Of a DNA stretch of 64,000 nt, positions 26,644 to 36,483 are shown piece after piece (the stretch's first letter is position 1; each line of letters opens with the position of its first letter). This stretch comes from Mycobacterium sp. D16R12. Its GTDB lineage: Bacteria > Actinomycetota > Actinomycetes > Mycobacteriales > Mycobacteriaceae. The notes beneath the pieces were generated by a model. That model saw only the letters and a program-made list of their open reading frames with translations, was not told the origin of the DNA and did no database searches. The position numbers were made by a program, and so were the translations under genes. Location: contig NZ_MAFC01000004.1 in assembly GCF_002013465.1 (NCBI RefSeq), forward strand, positions 1 to 64,000, in the 5' to 3' direction.

Positions 26644-27135
26644 ATGCGATACCGCGACTGTCCCACTATCGAAGTGTCACAACGGATGTCGGGGACCGTG
26701 ACGAAGGCCTGGGCTCTCGTCACCGATATTGCCTTCCCCACCTACTGCACGGGCGAGCTCATCAACGTCCAGTGGCTGGACGGCGCCGACAAGGTTGCGG
26801 TCGGCGCACGGTTCAAGGGCACCAACGGCGGAGACGGCAACCAGTGGGACACCGTATCGGTGATCACCGAGGTCGAGCCCGAGTCCCGCTGGGTGTGGAA
26901 TGTGCTCTCCGAGGGCGGCATCTACGCGGCAAGTTGGGGTTTCGAGGTGGAACCGGCGAGCGACGGAGTGATCGTCCGGCAGTGGGGTCGGCTCGGCCCT
27001 GGCCCGTCGGGACTGACACCGGCCATCGTGGCCATGCCCGACAAGGAAGCACGCATCGTGTCGCGCCGCCTGCAGGACTGGCGGGTGGGGATGGAGGCCA
27101 ACCTCCAGGAAATCGCCGAACGCTTGTCGCGCTAG
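26644..27135 (+). CDS. SRPBCC family protein (polyketide cyclase/START-like)
   Basis: A 163-residue protein with the SRPBCC pattern: [55 protein letters not shown] helix at the end. Such proteins bind hydrophobic ligands in a deep pocket. The stop shares CTAG with sigC on the other strand. No ribosome site is obvious before the ATG. Confidence 0.85.
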   Translation: MRYRDCPTIEVSQRMSGTVTKAWALVTDIAFPTYCTGELINVQWLDGADKVAVGARFKGTNGGDGNQWDTVSVITEVEPESRWVWNVLSEGGIYAASWGFEVEPASDGVIVRQWGRLGPGPSGLTPAIVAMPDKEARIVSRRLQDWRVGMEANLQEIAERLSR

Positions 27136-27683
27136 CCGGTCAGATTCTCGGGCTCGGACCAGCCGATGAGCTCGTCGCGGGCACGGGCCACGCGGGACCG
27201 GATGGTGCCGATCGCACAGCCGCACACGTCGGCCGTCTCCGCATAGGACAAGCCGACAACCTGGGTCAGTACCAATGCTTCACGCCGATCATCGTCGAGC
27301 GCGGCCAGAAGCGATTTGAGCTCCACCAACTCCTCGAACCGGTGCGTCGGGCGACGCAGCGAGGCTTCTTCCAGATCGGCCCCGTGCGCGATGCGCGGCC
27401 GGGACTTCAGGTGTCGAATGTGGTCGGCCACCACACGGCGGGCGATCGACAGCAGCCAGGTGCGCACCGTCGACCGTCCGGCGAAGCGCGGGAGTGCGCC
27501 CAGTGCCCTCAGGTAGGTCTCCTGGGTGAGATCGTCGGCGACACCGGTATCGGCCAGGTAGGCGACGAATCGCCACACGTCGGATTGGGTGGCCTTCACC
27601 AGAGATTCGAGGGCGGATTTGTCACCACGACCGGCGGACAGCGCAATCTCAAGCAGCTGCTCGTCGTCGGTGCCGGTGGCCAC
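27132..27683 (-). CDS. sigC: ECF RNA polymerase sigma factor SigC
   Basis: About 183 residues from GTG 27683. Region 2 reads [33 protein letters not shown] and [17 protein letters not shown]; region 4 reads [44 protein letters not shown], ending EPENLTG. This closely matches the remembered M. tuberculosis SigC (Rv2069) through to the C-terminal 'E..LTG'. In M. tuberculosis SigC is tied to copper acquisition and has no known anti-sigma factor. Here a PepSY membrane protein is divergent and a zinc-finger anti-sigma-like gene lies 1.5 kb away. Start uncertain: the GGAG site is only two bases from the chosen GTG. Confidence 0.92.
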   Translation of the reverse strand: MATGTDDEQLLEIALSAGRGDKSALESLVKATQSDVWRFVAYLADTGVADDLTQETYLRALGALPRFAGRSTVRTWLLSIARRVVADHIRHLKSRPRIAHGADLEEASLRRPTHRFEELVELKSLLAALDDDRREALVLTQVVGLSYAETADVCGCAIGTIRSRVARARDELIGWSEPENLTG

Positions 27684-27759
27684 AACTCCTACTCTATGTC
27701 GTAGATCTTCTGGGGTGAACAGCGGGAACTCTTTAGCCGGTTCATCCGACCAATATCCC

Positions 27760-29160
27760 GTGACATATACCGAGGATCGGCCCGAGGCTCGCGAGTCCCA
27801 GCCCGACACCATGTGGGGGCGATTCGCACCGATCGTACTGCGTCTGCACTTCTATGCGGGGCTCCTCGTCGGGCCATTCCTCCTGGTCGCGGCGCTGACC
27901 GGGCTTGCGTATGCGCTGGTAGGGCAGGTCGACGCCGCCGTGTACCGGCACGAACTCAAGGTCGATTCCGTCGGGTCCCAACAGCTGCCACTCTCACAAC
28001 AAGTGGCGGCGGCGACCGCGGCACAACCGGCCGGCACCGTGACGTCTATCCGCCCGCCCGCGCGCCCCGACGACACCACACGGATCGTCTTCGCGACCGA
28101 GGACGTTCCCGCCGACTACTCGCGCACGGTGTTCGTCGACCCCTACAACGGCGAGATCCGGGGAACGTTGACCACGTACGGCGAGTGGCTGCCGGTGCGT
28201 GCCTGGTTCGACGAACTTCATCGGAACCTGCATCTGGGCGCGTTTGGGCGCAACTACAGCGAGCTCGCCGCCAGCTGGTTGTGGGTGGTGGCTCTCGGTG
28301 GTTTGTTCCTGTGGATCGGCTATCGCCGCCGCACCGCACGGCTGAGCAGGATCGCGCTCCCCGATCGCGACGCCACCCCACGCCGCCGCAGATTGACCTG
28401 GCATGGCGCCGTCGGGGTCTGGATAGTCGTTGGGCTGCTGGCGCTTTCGGTGACCGGGCTCACCTGGTCGCGGTATGCCGGCACCAACATCGGCAACATC
28501 ACCCAGGCCATCCGGCCGGCACTGTCCACCGAGCTCGATCCGGCCGCTGCCAAGCCGATGACCGGGCATGAACATCACGGCGCCGCCCCGGCGTCGTCTG
28601 GAGAGCCACTGGCGGGCGTCGACACGGTGCTGCGGACGGTGCACGACGCAGGGCTGCGAGGCCCGCTGTGGATGACACCGCCGCCGGAGGCGAACACGGC
28701 CTGGCTGGTGTCGGAGCGCAAGCGCGATATCCCGACGTATCTGGACACCATCACCGTGAACCCGTCCAACGGGGAGATCACCGGGCGCAGTAACTTCTCC
28801 GACTGGTCGCTGCTGCAGAAGTCGACCGAATGGGCGATAGACGGGCACATGGGCATCCTGTTCGGAATCCCGAATCAGATACTGGTGGCGCTCATCGTGA
28901 TTGGGCTCGTCACCGTCATCACACGCGGCTACCTGATGTGGTGGCGCAGGCGTCCGACCAGGAGCGGGCGGCTGCCGGCGCCGCCGAGGCGGGGTGGTCT
29001 GCTGGCCCTCAAACCGCTGGAGCTGGTCGCACTCGCCGTGGTGGTCATCGGGATTGGTTGGTTCACACCGCTACTGGGAATCTCGCTGGCGGTGTTCCTG
29101 GCCATCGACCTCGTGTGGGGGCTGGTGGCCGGCCGTCGGGCCGGTGGGTCAGGCGGCTGA
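27760..29160 (+). CDS. PepSY-associated transmembrane protein
   Basis: About 466 residues from GTG 27760. Four membrane segments: [24 protein letters not shown] (first), [38 protein letters not shown], and [18 protein letters not shown], with further hydrophobic helices at the C-terminus. External loops contain PepSY-type repeats ([26 protein letters not shown]) and a short His motif HEHHG. Related proteins (PiuB and ferric/cupric reductase-like) act in metal uptake. It is divergent from sigC, 76 bases apart, and is a plausible SigC target. It overlaps the convergent anti-sigma-like gene by 12 bases. Confidence 0.85.
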   Translation: MTYTEDRPEARESQPDTMWGRFAPIVLRLHFYAGLLVGPFLLVAALTGLAYALVGQVDAAVYRHELKVDSVGSQQLPLSQQVAAATAAQPAGTVTSIRPPARPDDTTRIVFATEDVPADYSRTVFVDPYNGEIRGTLTTYGEWLPVRAWFDELHRNLHLGAFGRNYSELAASWLWVVALGGLFLWIGYRRRTARLSRIALPDRDATPRRRRLTWHGAVGVWIVVGLLALSVTGLTWSRYAGTNIGNITQAIRPALSTELDPAAAKPMTGHEHHGAAPASSGEPLAGVDTVLRTVHDAGLRGPLWMTPPPEANTAWLVSERKRDIPTYLDTITVNPSNGEITGRSNFSDWSLLQKSTEWAIDGHMGILFGIPNQILVALIVIGLVTVITRGYLMWWRRRPTRSGRLPAPPRRGGLLALKPLELVALAVVVIGIGWFTPLLGISLAVFLAIDLVWGLVAGRRAGGSGG

Positions 29161-29877
29161 GTTGGCTGAGTCGCCGGCGGAGCGCAGATGCCGCTCCCCC
29201 GGCGCCACTTCATCAAGGAACACGGCACGGTGCTGATTGGGCGGAGTGCGTCCGGCGCGGTAGTCACGCAGGACCAGCAGCGCGAAGATCAATCCGAGCA
29301 GCACCGGCGAGTGACTGACGATGCGCGCCAACGTGACCTGATCATTGACGGCGTCGTTGATGACGTATCCGGTGAGCACGAGCGCGAATGCGCCCAGCAC
29401 GGTCGCCATACCGGCCGCCGCGGCCGGACGTACACCGGCGATCACCATGGCCACCCCAAGGGCCACCACCCAGGCGGTGGATTCATTCATGAGGTGCGCG
29501 CCGGTCATCGCTCCGTGGTGATGCGAGGACACCATCCCGAAGTCGATTCCGGCGACCTGCATGCCGGCCACGCCCAGCTGGAGCAGCCCGATGAGCACCA
29601 ACGCGCACCGGTTGATGTTGTGACGGGCCCAGTGCGCGTAGCGGGCAGTACGGGTGAGGGGTTCGACGGCGGCGGCAGCGAGGATCTGTCCGGTCAGGTC
29701 GTGGGTCGGAGCCGAACGCGCGTAGGCGAACTGACGGTCCAGCCCCCGCGCCCGCCCCAGCCATTCCCGGCAGGACGCGCAGGAGAGCACATGCTCATCC
29801 AGACGCTTGCGTGCGACGCTCGCCTGCTCACCGTCGACCCACGCCGACAGCTGCTCGCGCACTTCCTGACAGTTCAC
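29149..29877 (-). CDS. Putative zinc-finger (zf-HC2) anti-sigma factor, membrane-bound
   Basis: About 242 residues from GTG 29877. The N-terminus has the anti-sigma zinc-finger pattern: VNCQEVREQLSAWVDGE, then HVLSCASC (HxxxCxxC). It is followed by about five to six hydrophobic segments (CALVLIGLLQLGVAGM, WVVALGVAMVIAGV, ATVLGAFALVLTGYV, LLGLIFALLVL). Loop residues SSHHHGAMTGAH form a His/Met-rich motif that could bind copper. It is not in an operon with sigC but converges on the PepSY gene next to it, so it is a candidate regulator of SigC. The cognate partner cannot be proven from position. Confidence 0.75.
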   Translation of the reverse strand: MNCQEVREQLSAWVDGEQASVARKRLDEHVLSCASCREWLGRARGLDRQFAYARSAPTHDLTGQILAAAAVEPLTRTARYAHWARHNINRCALVLIGLLQLGVAGMQVAGIDFGMVSSHHHGAMTGAHLMNESTAWVVALGVAMVIAGVRPAAAAGMATVLGAFALVLTGYVINDAVNDQVTLARIVSHSPVLLGLIFALLVLRDYRAGRTPPNQHRAVFLDEVAPGERHLRSAGDSANSAA

Positions 29878-29936
29878 CCCTCCATCGTCGCCTATCGCAT
29901 GACGTTGGGTGTAAAGACCCCCTGATCTGCGGGCGT

Positions 29937-30614
29937 CTAAAGCGCCGCGAGCAGCTGATTCGAGTCCGCAACCGCACCGAACACACCACCTTGCATGGTC
30001 ACCATCTTCAGCGCAGCCGCGTGATTTCCGGGGTCGGTCGCGCCGGTGCAGTCGGACAGGATGAGGCATTCGAAGCCCCGGTCGTTCGCCTCGCGCATGG
30101 TGGTGTGCACGCAGACATCCGTCGTGATACCCGTCAACACGATGTACCGAATACCGCGGGTGCGTAACACCAGATCGAGATCGGTCGCATAGAAGGCGCC
30201 CTTGCCTGGCTTGTCGATCACGGGTTCACCCGGCAGCGGGGCAACCTCCGGCACAATCTCCCAGCCCGGTTCCCCCTGTACCAGGATTCGCCCGCAGGGC
30301 CCCGCTACACCTATCTCGGCGCCGATCCGGGCCGACCGCCACCGTTTGTTGGCCGGGAGGTCCGAGAGATCCGGCCGGTGGCCCTCACGGGTGTGGATGA
30401 CCGTCATCCCGGCCGCGCGTGCCGCCGCGAGCACGCGGGCCGTCGGTTCCAGACCCGCGCGCGTGAGCGACAGGTCATATCCCATGGTGTCGACGTACCC
30501 ACCGGGACCGCAGAAGTCGACCTGCCAGTCGATGCACAACACGGCGGTGTGTGCGGAATCCACCGGACCGTCGAACGGCCACGGGTACGGCCGCGCGTCG
30601 ACCTGCCCCGTCAT
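29937..30614 (-). CDS. Isochorismatase-family cysteine hydrolase
   Basis: A 225-residue hydrolase with the triad of the family: Asp in LCIDWQVDF, Lys in [14 protein letters not shown], Cys in [20 protein letters not shown]. This version resembles biuret amidohydrolase/ureidoacrylate hydrolases rather than nicotinamidase. The start ATG overlaps the stop of the NCS1 permease gene (ATGA), so uptake and hydrolysis of one substrate, likely a ureide or pyrimidine/triazine breakdown product, is inferred. Confidence 0.88.
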   Translation of the reverse strand: MTGQVDARPYPWPFDGPVDSAHTAVLCIDWQVDFCGPGGYVDTMGYDLSLTRAGLEPTARVLAAARAAGMTVIHTREGHRPDLSDLPANKRWRSARIGAEIGVAGPCGRILVQGEPGWEIVPEVAPLPGEPVIDKPGKGAFYATDLDLVLRTRGIRYIVLTGITTDVCVHTTMREANDRGFECLILSDCTGATDPGNHAAALKMVTMQGGVFGAVADSNQLLAAL

Positions 30615-31936
30615 GCCGCCCCTTTACGCCGGGCGATGCGGCGCACCGCGAGATAGACGAGCGCGGCGCTCACCATTCCCACGAGGGCATCCGAAAGCTG
30701 CGGCGCCCATAGATGGGCGGTGAGCGCCGACACCGCACCAGCCGCCCACGCCCCGAAGGAATCCCAACGAATCGCCGATTCGCGGGCACTGATGCCGAAC
30801 CGCGACAGTACCAACTGATCAAGGATCAGCACCGTCCCTATCGGCGGAACCACCACACCCAACAGGGTCAGCCACTGCTCGAACTGCGACCACACCCCGA
30901 GCACCGCCAACAGCACCCCCACCGATCCCAGCAGGACGGCAAGCGGCCGCATCTTGTGGCCGGTGAGCTGGCTCCACCCCACCGCACCGTTGTACAGACA
31001 ATGCGTGCACACCGATCCGAGATTGACGAAGACAAATGCGATGGATACCGGCACCAGCCAACCGCCGGCATCGATCAGCGCGCCTAGGAAATTGCCACCG
31101 TCCGTCGCGGGTGACGGCGCGGCTCCCAGGGCGACAATCAGGCCGCCTATCACCATGGCAATACCGTTACCAACTGGAAAGGCCGCGAACGACGCCCAAA
31201 AACCTTGCCGCCCAGTGCGAGACCATCGCGTGAAGTCAGCCGTCATGGTCCCCGAGTCGATGAAGCAGGCGACCACCAGCGTTACCGCGGCACCCATACT
31301 CATTGCGGCCGCGCCCGCTCCTCCGCTGTAGCCGAAGGCATCCGAGAGCGTCGAATTACGCAGAGCCAAAACAATTGCCACCCCGCCGAGCAGTAGATAC
31401 AGCGGGGCCGCGATGAGGCCGATCACCGACAGCGCGCGGATACCGAGCAGCGTTACCGCCACGTAGCCGATGCCCGCGGCCAGGGCCGTCCACCGCGCGT
31501 CCCATCCGGCACTGCCGGCCAACACGGCACCGGTGAGACCTGTCTGGAATGCGAACCAGCCGATCACCACGGTGGCCAAGAACGCAGAAACCACACGGTA
31601 TCCCCGTCGACCGAACGTCCCGATCGCGGTGAGCGCGAAGTTCTTTCCCGTCTTACCGGCCAGGTAGCTCAACGCGCCGACGTAACCGGTCAGCACCGCG
31701 TTGCCCAAGGCAATCGCCAGCATCCCGCGCCAGAAACCCAACGAGTAAACGATGAGCCCGCCAAACACGGCGCAGGTGAGGATCATCGGGAATCCGAGCC
31801 ACACCGCAGCGACAGACATCAAGCTTCGCCGCGAGTGTTGCGGAACCGGCTCGTTCTCGTACTCGGCGGCTCCCGATTCGGGCGCACCCGCGCGAACTAC
31901 GTCGACATCTGCGAAATCAGCGACTTCTGTGGGCAT
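30611..31936 (-). CDS. NCS1-family purine/cytosine permease (CodB-like)
   Basis: A 441-residue transporter with twelve membrane segments ([28 protein letters not shown] start; [41 protein letters not shown], characteristic of CodB-like NCS1 carriers). It probably imports a nucleobase, ureide or similar compound. Coupled by ATGA to the cysteine hydrolase downstream. Start codon has only a weak ribosome site. Confidence 0.88.
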   Translation of the reverse strand: MPTEVADFADVDVVRAGAPESGAAEYENEPVPQHSRRSLMSVAAVWLGFPMILTCAVFGGLIVYSLGFWRGMLAIALGNAVLTGYVGALSYLAGKTGKNFALTAIGTFGRRGYRVVSAFLATVVIGWFAFQTGLTGAVLAGSAGWDARWTALAAGIGYVAVTLLGIRALSVIGLIAAPLYLLLGGVAIVLALRNSTLSDAFGYSGGAGAAAMSMGAAVTLVVACFIDSGTMTADFTRWSRTGRQGFWASFAAFPVGNGIAMVIGGLIVALGAAPSPATDGGNFLGALIDAGGWLVPVSIAFVFVNLGSVCTHCLYNGAVGWSQLTGHKMRPLAVLLGSVGVLLAVLGVWSQFEQWLTLLGVVVPPIGTVLILDQLVLSRFGISARESAIRWDSFGAWAAGAVSALTAHLWAPQLSDALVGMVSAALVYLAVRRIARRKGAA

Positions 31937-32026
31937 CGACGCACAGGATGCTGACGCAATGTTGCCTGTGCAGTCCGCACCGGTTACGTGCGCGTGACAA
32001 CGGCCCGTGCGCCGATACCGCCGAAT

Positions 32027-33157
32027 CTATACGTGCGCTCCCCACCCGAACACCCGCGAGGTCAACAGAACCAGGCCCAGCGATACCGCCGCCACGACCA
32101 CGAGACCGATCACCGCGACCACGAGCGGACGCCAGCCACTGCGGGCGATTTCCCGGAAGTTCGTGTTCAGTCCCACCCCGGCGAAGGTCAGCAGAAACGC
32201 CCACTTGGAGACGTTCACGAGGTTGTTGACTTGGCCCTTGGTCAGCCATCCGAGAGTGACGACGGTGGATACCGCCAGGAAGCCCAGCACGAACTTCGGG
32301 AACTTGTCCCATACGAACGCCGCCTTGGCCTTGATCCCCGGCGCGAGCGTGTCCGCCTCTCCCCGGGCTGCCCAGTACAGCGCGAACCCAAGCACCACGA
32401 ATCCGATGAGCGCGTTGCGCGTGGATTTGACCACGGTCGCGATGTCACCGGCGTGTTCGGAGTACAGGCGCCCGGTGGCGACGGTCTCAGCGGTGTTGTC
32501 GACGGCCAGGCCCGCCCACAGACCGAACTCATAGTCAGTCAGGCCGAGCCCGTGGCCGATCGCCGGAAGGGTGAACAGCGCCACCGCACCGAGCGCGAGG
32601 ATGGACGCGATGGCATAGCTGACATCCGAATTACGGGCTCGGATAGCACCTTTGGCCGCGATGATGGCCGACACCCCGCAGATCGAGGTGCCGATGGCCA
32701 GCAGAGATCCGAGCTTGCCGCTCAGACCAAACCACTTGGCCGCCAGCAGAATGATGGTGCCCGCGACCGTCATGTCGATCAGGATCTGCACCAGACTGGT
32801 GCCACCCAATTTGAGGACATCGCCCAGGACGAACCGTGCGCCCAGCGCGACGATGCCGATTTTGAGCCAGAACTCGTACGTCTGCACGCCGGGCCGGAAG
32901 ATGCGATGCAACCCGATAGTGTTGGTGATCAGCAGGCCGATCACGATGGCCCACAACACGTATTCGATGTCGGGGACGGTCCAGTGCTGAGCCTTCGCCA
33001 GGTCCTTCCACCAGATCTGCGCGTACTTGCCCAGCAGGCCCACACCGATGAGCAGCAGGATGCCGGGTACGTAGTCGAGAGGACGGGTGGAGGTGAAGGT
33101 CGCCTCGGGGTTGTCGTACGCCTCGTCGGCGGTCTGTGTCTCGGTCTTTGAAGTCAT
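32027..33157 (-). CDS. YeiH-type putative sulfate exporter family protein
   Basis: A 376-residue membrane protein with about ten segments. Conserved blocks: [73 protein letters not shown] and [16 protein letters not shown], all as in the YeiH/Cons_hypoth698 family ('putative sulfate exporter'). True substrate is not established. A very small membrane-protein gene precedes it by four bases. Confidence 0.9.
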   Translation of the reverse strand: MTSKTETQTADEAYDNPEATFTSTRPLDYVPGILLLIGVGLLGKYAQIWWKDLAKAQHWTVPDIEYVLWAIVIGLLITNTIGLHRIFRPGVQTYEFWLKIGIVALGARFVLGDVLKLGGTSLVQILIDMTVAGTIILLAAKWFGLSGKLGSLLAIGTSICGVSAIIAAKGAIRARNSDVSYAIASILALGAVALFTLPAIGHGLGLTDYEFGLWAGLAVDNTAETVATGRLYSEHAGDIATVVKSTRNALIGFVVLGFALYWAARGEADTLAPGIKAKAAFVWDKFPKFVLGFLAVSTVVTLGWLTKGQVNNLVNVSKWAFLLTFAGVGLNTNFREIARSGWRPLVVAVIGLVVVAAVSLGLVLLTSRVFGWGAHV

Positions 33158-33161
33158 CGGG

Positions 33162-33317
33162 TCACCACGGAATCTTGGGCAGCACGTTGGCCACCGCGAG
33201 TAGGGCGATCACACCGGCGATGATGGTTGCCCACCAGTCGACGCCGATGCGCGCGATGAGAGAGGTCGTGGGCGGGCCGTCGGCTGGTGCCGCGGCGCCG
33301 GGCTGTTCGTCGGTCAC
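33162..33317 (-). CDS. Small single-pass membrane protein upstream of YeiH-like gene
   Basis: A 51-residue protein from GTG 33317, with a polar Pro/Ala-rich N-terminus and one hydrophobic helix ([21 protein letters not shown]). It lies four bases before the YeiH-like start, so it is probably a coupled accessory subunit. A longer start (ATG 33359) is possible. Family not recognised beyond its repeated occurrence beside YeiH-like transporters in actinobacteria (memory, uncertain). Confidence 0.6.
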   Translation of the reverse strand: MTDEQPGAAAPADGPPTTSLIARIGVDWWATIIAGVIALLAVANVLPKIPW

Positions 33318-33395
33318 GGACCAGAATCTTCGTGCGGCACCACCGAGCTCACAAGACATCCGCTCGTATTGAGTCGAGGCGGGGTGCGACATCAA

Positions 33396-33414
33396 ACTTG
33401 ACACCCTGTCAAGT
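33396..33414. promoter_or_regulatory. Palindromic operator upstream of acyl-CoA ligase, same motif as at cyp136
   Basis: ACTTGACACCCTGTCAAGT: perfect 8-base arms (ACTTGACA/TGTCAAGT) around CCC. It lies 48 bases upstream of the ligase start and 79 bases upstream of the small membrane protein start on the other strand. It differs from the 21605 site only by one base in the spacer. Confidence 0.75.
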
Positions 33415-33461
33415 ACAGTCGACGGCGCCCCGCAGACAACGCCGTCGGAAGGTCCTCGTCC

Positions 33462-35000
33462 GTGTATCCAGGTACCCACGCTGCCCAGTTCCCCGACAAA
33501 CCCGCCGTCGTGATGGCAGCCTCCGGGACCACGCTCACCTACGGAGAATTGGACGAGCAGTCCCGACGGCTGGCCCGGCATTGGTACGACAGCGGGCTGC
33601 GCACGGGCGATCATGTTGCCCTGCTCAGCGACAACGTCCCCGAGGTGTTTGTCGTGTACTGGGCCGCCCTGCGATCGGGCCTCTATGTCACCGCAGTGAA
33701 TCATCATCTGGCCCCCGCGGAAATCAGCTACATCATCAACGACTCGGGGTCCACCGCACTCGTCGCCGCCGCCGGCGTGCGTGAACAGGCGGCGGCGATT
33801 CTCGGGGATATCCCGGCGGTAAAGCTGCGCCTGGCTTTCGGCGGAGAGGTGACCGGCTACGACTCATACGAAGACGCCCTCGCCGGCGCCGCACACGAAC
33901 CGCTGCCCTCGCAGCCCGCGGGATCGGACATGCTGTATTCCTCGGGAACCACCGGACGCCCCAAGGGAATCAAGGTGCCGCTGGCGGACCGGCAGGTCGA
34001 CGAACCTAACCCGCTGTCCATGCTCTTCGCGCACCTCTACGGATTCGACGCCGACACGGTGTACCTGTCCCCCGCTCCCACCTATCACGCAGCCCCGCTG
34101 CGCTTCTCCGGTTTCGTACAGTCGATGGGCGGAACCGTGGTGGTGATGGAACGTTTCGACCCCGAGGCCGCCCTGGCCGCAATCGAGCGGTATCGCATCA
34201 CCCACAGCCAATGGGTACCCACGATGTTCGTGCGGATGCTCAAGTTGCCCAGGGAAATCCGTGAGCAGCACGATGTCTCCACCCTGAAGGTCGCAATCCA
34301 CGCCGCCGCGCCATGCCCGGTCGAGGTGAAGCATTCGATGATCGACTGGTGGGGACCGATCCTCTACGAGTACTACTCGTCGACGGAGGGCAACGGCGTC
34401 ACATTCATCGACTGCGAGAACTGGCTCAAACGCCCGGGCTCGGTCGGCAGTCCCGCGCTCGGAGTGCTGCGTATCTGCAACGAAGAGGGTGCCGAGCTGC
34501 CGCCCGGCGAGGCCGGATTGGTGTACTTCGAACGCGACGAGCTGCCGTTCGCGTATCACAATGACGACGAAAAGACCCGTAGTGCTTGCCATCCCGAGCA
34601 CAGCACGTGGACGACGACGGGTGATATCGGGTACGTCGACGAGGACGGATTCCTGTTTCTCACCGATCGCAAAGCGTTCATGATCATCTCCGGGGGCGTC
34701 AACATCTATCCCCAGGAGATCGAGAATTCCCTGGCACTACACCCCGCGGTGTTGGACGTTGCCGTCATCGGGGTGCCCGACGCCGAGATGGGTGAGTCGG
34801 TCAAGGCCGTGGTGCAGCCCGCCGACTCGGCAGCAGATCAGGAGACGCTCGCCGCCGAGCTCACCGAGTTCCTGCGCGAGCGGATCGCCCGATACAAGGT
34901 GCCCCGGAGCTTTGACTTCACCGATACCCTTCCGCGTACCCCCACCGGTAAGCTAGCCAAAGGACTGCTGCGCCAGAAGTATTGGGAAGGGACTCGATGA
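33462..35000 (+). CDS. AMP-dependent acyl-CoA synthetase/ligase (FadD-like)
   Basis: A 512-residue adenylate-forming ligase. P-loop YSSGTTGRPKGIKVP, A5-type YEYYSSTEGNG, hinge region TGDIGYVDEDGFLFLTDRKAFMIISGGVNIYPQEIE, and the C-terminal catalytic Lys in PRTPTGKLAKGLLR. It activates a carboxylic acid, probably fatty or steroid-like, to the acyl-CoA. GTG 33462 has GGAAGG nine bases upstream. A shared operator suggests control by the CYP136-associated TetR. The PASTA lipoprotein gene overlaps the stop (ATGA). Confidence 0.93.
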   Translation: MYPGTHAAQFPDKPAVVMAASGTTLTYGELDEQSRRLARHWYDSGLRTGDHVALLSDNVPEVFVVYWAALRSGLYVTAVNHHLAPAEISYIINDSGSTALVAAAGVREQAAAILGDIPAVKLRLAFGGEVTGYDSYEDALAGAAHEPLPSQPAGSDMLYSSGTTGRPKGIKVPLADRQVDEPNPLSMLFAHLYGFDADTVYLSPAPTYHAAPLRFSGFVQSMGGTVVVMERFDPEAALAAIERYRITHSQWVPTMFVRMLKLPREIREQHDVSTLKVAIHAAAPCPVEVKHSMIDWWGPILYEYYSSTEGNGVTFIDCENWLKRPGSVGSPALGVLRICNEEGAELPPGEAGLVYFERDELPFAYHNDDEKTRSACHPEHSTWTTTGDIGYVDEDGFLFLTDRKAFMIISGGVNIYPQEIENSLALHPAVLDVAVIGVPDAEMGESVKAVVQPADSAADQETLAAELTEFLRERIARYKVPRSFDFTDTLPRTPTGKLAKGLLRQKYWEGTR

Positions 35001-35302
35001 GAATAGTGGCCGCGATCTGCATCGCCGGGGGGCTGCTCACAGGATGCTCGACACCCGCCACTCAGGAAGGACCATCGAGTACGACCGCCCCGGTGATTCA
35101 ACCGGGCGTCATGCCCCAGCTGGTCGGGTTGCAGTGGACCGACGTGAGCCCGATTCTGCGTAAGTTGGGCAGAGTGAGTGTCGCGACCAAAGAGGTTCCC
35201 GTCGACGACGCCCAGCAGAAATCCCGGATCGTCACACAAGACCCCGCGGCCGGAGCTCATCTTGAGCCTGGCGCCAAGATCACGCTGACATTCGGGATCT
35301 GA
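34997..35302 (+). CDS. PASTA-domain lipoprotein
   Basis: A 101-residue lipoprotein: signal MRIVAAICIAGGLLTGC (lipobox LTGC, Cys17), then one PASTA-like repeat (MPQLVGLQWTDVSPILRKLG, IVTQDPAAGAHLEPGAKITLTFG). PASTA domains bind peptidoglycan fragments or beta-lactams. ATG 34997 lies in ATGA at the ligase stop and has GGAAGGG nearby; an ATG-like start five codons earlier is less likely. Confidence 0.85.
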   Translation: MRIVAAICIAGGLLTGCSTPATQEGPSSTTAPVIQPGVMPQLVGLQWTDVSPILRKLGRVSVATKEVPVDDAQQKSRIVTQDPAAGAHLEPGAKITLTFGI

Positions 35303-35514
35303 AGCACAGCAACGCTATTCGCGCATTGCCACTCGCCGCCCCTTAGGGGGCGCCAGAATCGCGCACACCACGCTGCCCGCGGGACCCCTTGCCGACCATT
35401 CGTCCACCCGCGGCGCTGCGCGAGCCACCCCCGCGCGTCCATCAACGCCCTTGACACGGCAGCGCCCAGTTGGGATGCTCACCACATTCACATGCTACCA
35501 GTATTTGAATTCAG

Positions 35515-35526
35515 TGAGTTCACTCA
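35515..35526. promoter_or_regulatory. Short palindrome upstream of SDR gene
   Basis: TGAGTTCACTCA: 5-base arms TGAGT/ACTCA around TC, just before the ribosome site GAGGAGG and 13 bases before the SDR start codon. It may be an operator of a TetR/GntR-type regulator; chance cannot be excluded at this size. The 236-base gap 35303-35538 contains nothing else recognised. Confidence 0.3.
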
Positions 35527-35538
35527 ACGAGGAGGGTC

Positions 35539-36426
35539 ATGAGCACGTATCCAGATCGCCCCATCGCCGGTTCGCGGATCGTCATCACCGGTGCGACCAA
35601 TGGGATTGGGAAAGAGATCGCCCGGGCGCTGGTGCGGCGCGGGGCCCTGCTGACGCTGCTGGCCAGGGACCCCGACAAGGCCGCTGAAACTGTCCGGGAA
35701 CTGGCTGCCGAGAATGGCGCGATCACGGCACCGGAGTACATCCAGGCCGACCTTGCCGACCTCGATTCGGTGCGGGCGGCCGCCCGCGAGATCGCCGCGA
35801 CGCACACCCGGATCAACACCCTCGTGAACAACGCAGGCATGCACTCCCTAGCGGGCAAGCCCAGCGTGGACGGCTTTGATCTGATGACGGCGACCAATCA
35901 CCTCGGGCCGTTTTTGTTGACCAACCTGCTGCTCGAGCCAATCATCGCCGCAGATCGGGCGCGCATTGTCATCACCGCCTCCGAGGCACACCGATCGTGG
36001 CCGCGTATCGACCTGGACCGATTCGCAGAGCCACGCCCCTACAACGCGATCGGCTCCGAAGTCCGGTACGGACAGTCCAAGCTGATGAACATCTTGTTCA
36101 CCCAGGAACTCGCGCGGCGGTTGGAGGGCACCGGCGTGACGGCCAATTGCTTTTGCCCGGGCATGGTCTCGAGCGGGCTGGTTCGAGACAGCCGCATCCT
36201 CACCACCGCAGCAAGCCTGGCCTCACGCACACCGTTCGTGCGGCGCCCCGATCAGGGAGCCCGGATGGGCATCCGGTTGGTGCTCGATGATGACCTAGCG
36301 ACAGTCAGTGGACAGTTCTTCACCTCGACCCCAGGCCTCGGCATGCTGCCCGCCGTCCGGATTCGTTCAAACCAGCAGGCACAAGAGGAGCTGTGGCAGC
36401 GGTCGCGCGAGTTGGTGAATCTGTAA
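35539..36426 (+). CDS. Short-chain dehydrogenase (retinol dehydrogenase-like)
   Basis: A 295-residue SDR: ITGATNGIGKEIARAL (TGxxxGIG), LVNNAGMHS, catalytic YGQSK (YxxxK) and FCPGMV. Overall layout follows retinol dehydrogenase/WW-oxidoreductase-like SDRs. Strong ribosome site GAGGAGG before the ATG. Substrate unknown. Confidence 0.92.
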   Translation: MSTYPDRPIAGSRIVITGATNGIGKEIARALVRRGALLTLLARDPDKAAETVRELAAENGAITAPEYIQADLADLDSVRAAAREIAATHTRINTLVNNAGMHSLAGKPSVDGFDLMTATNHLGPFLLTNLLLEPIIAADRARIVITASEAHRSWPRIDLDRFAEPRPYNAIGSEVRYGQSKLMNILFTQELARRLEGTGVTANCFCPGMVSSGLVRDSRILTTAASLASRTPFVRRPDQGARMGIRLVLDDDLATVSGQFFTSTPGLGMLPAVRIRSNQQAQEELWQRSRELVNL

Positions 36427-36483
36427 GACCGCCACGTCGGTACCTGTGTAGCCCGCGCAGCCGACTTCGGGTACAGAGAAGGC

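Noticed and set aside
31988..33151. Plus-strand open frame of 387 codons opposite the YeiH-like gene
   Set aside because: Antisense shadow: Arg/Gln/Asp-rich, no family character, and the minus strand encodes a clear membrane protein.
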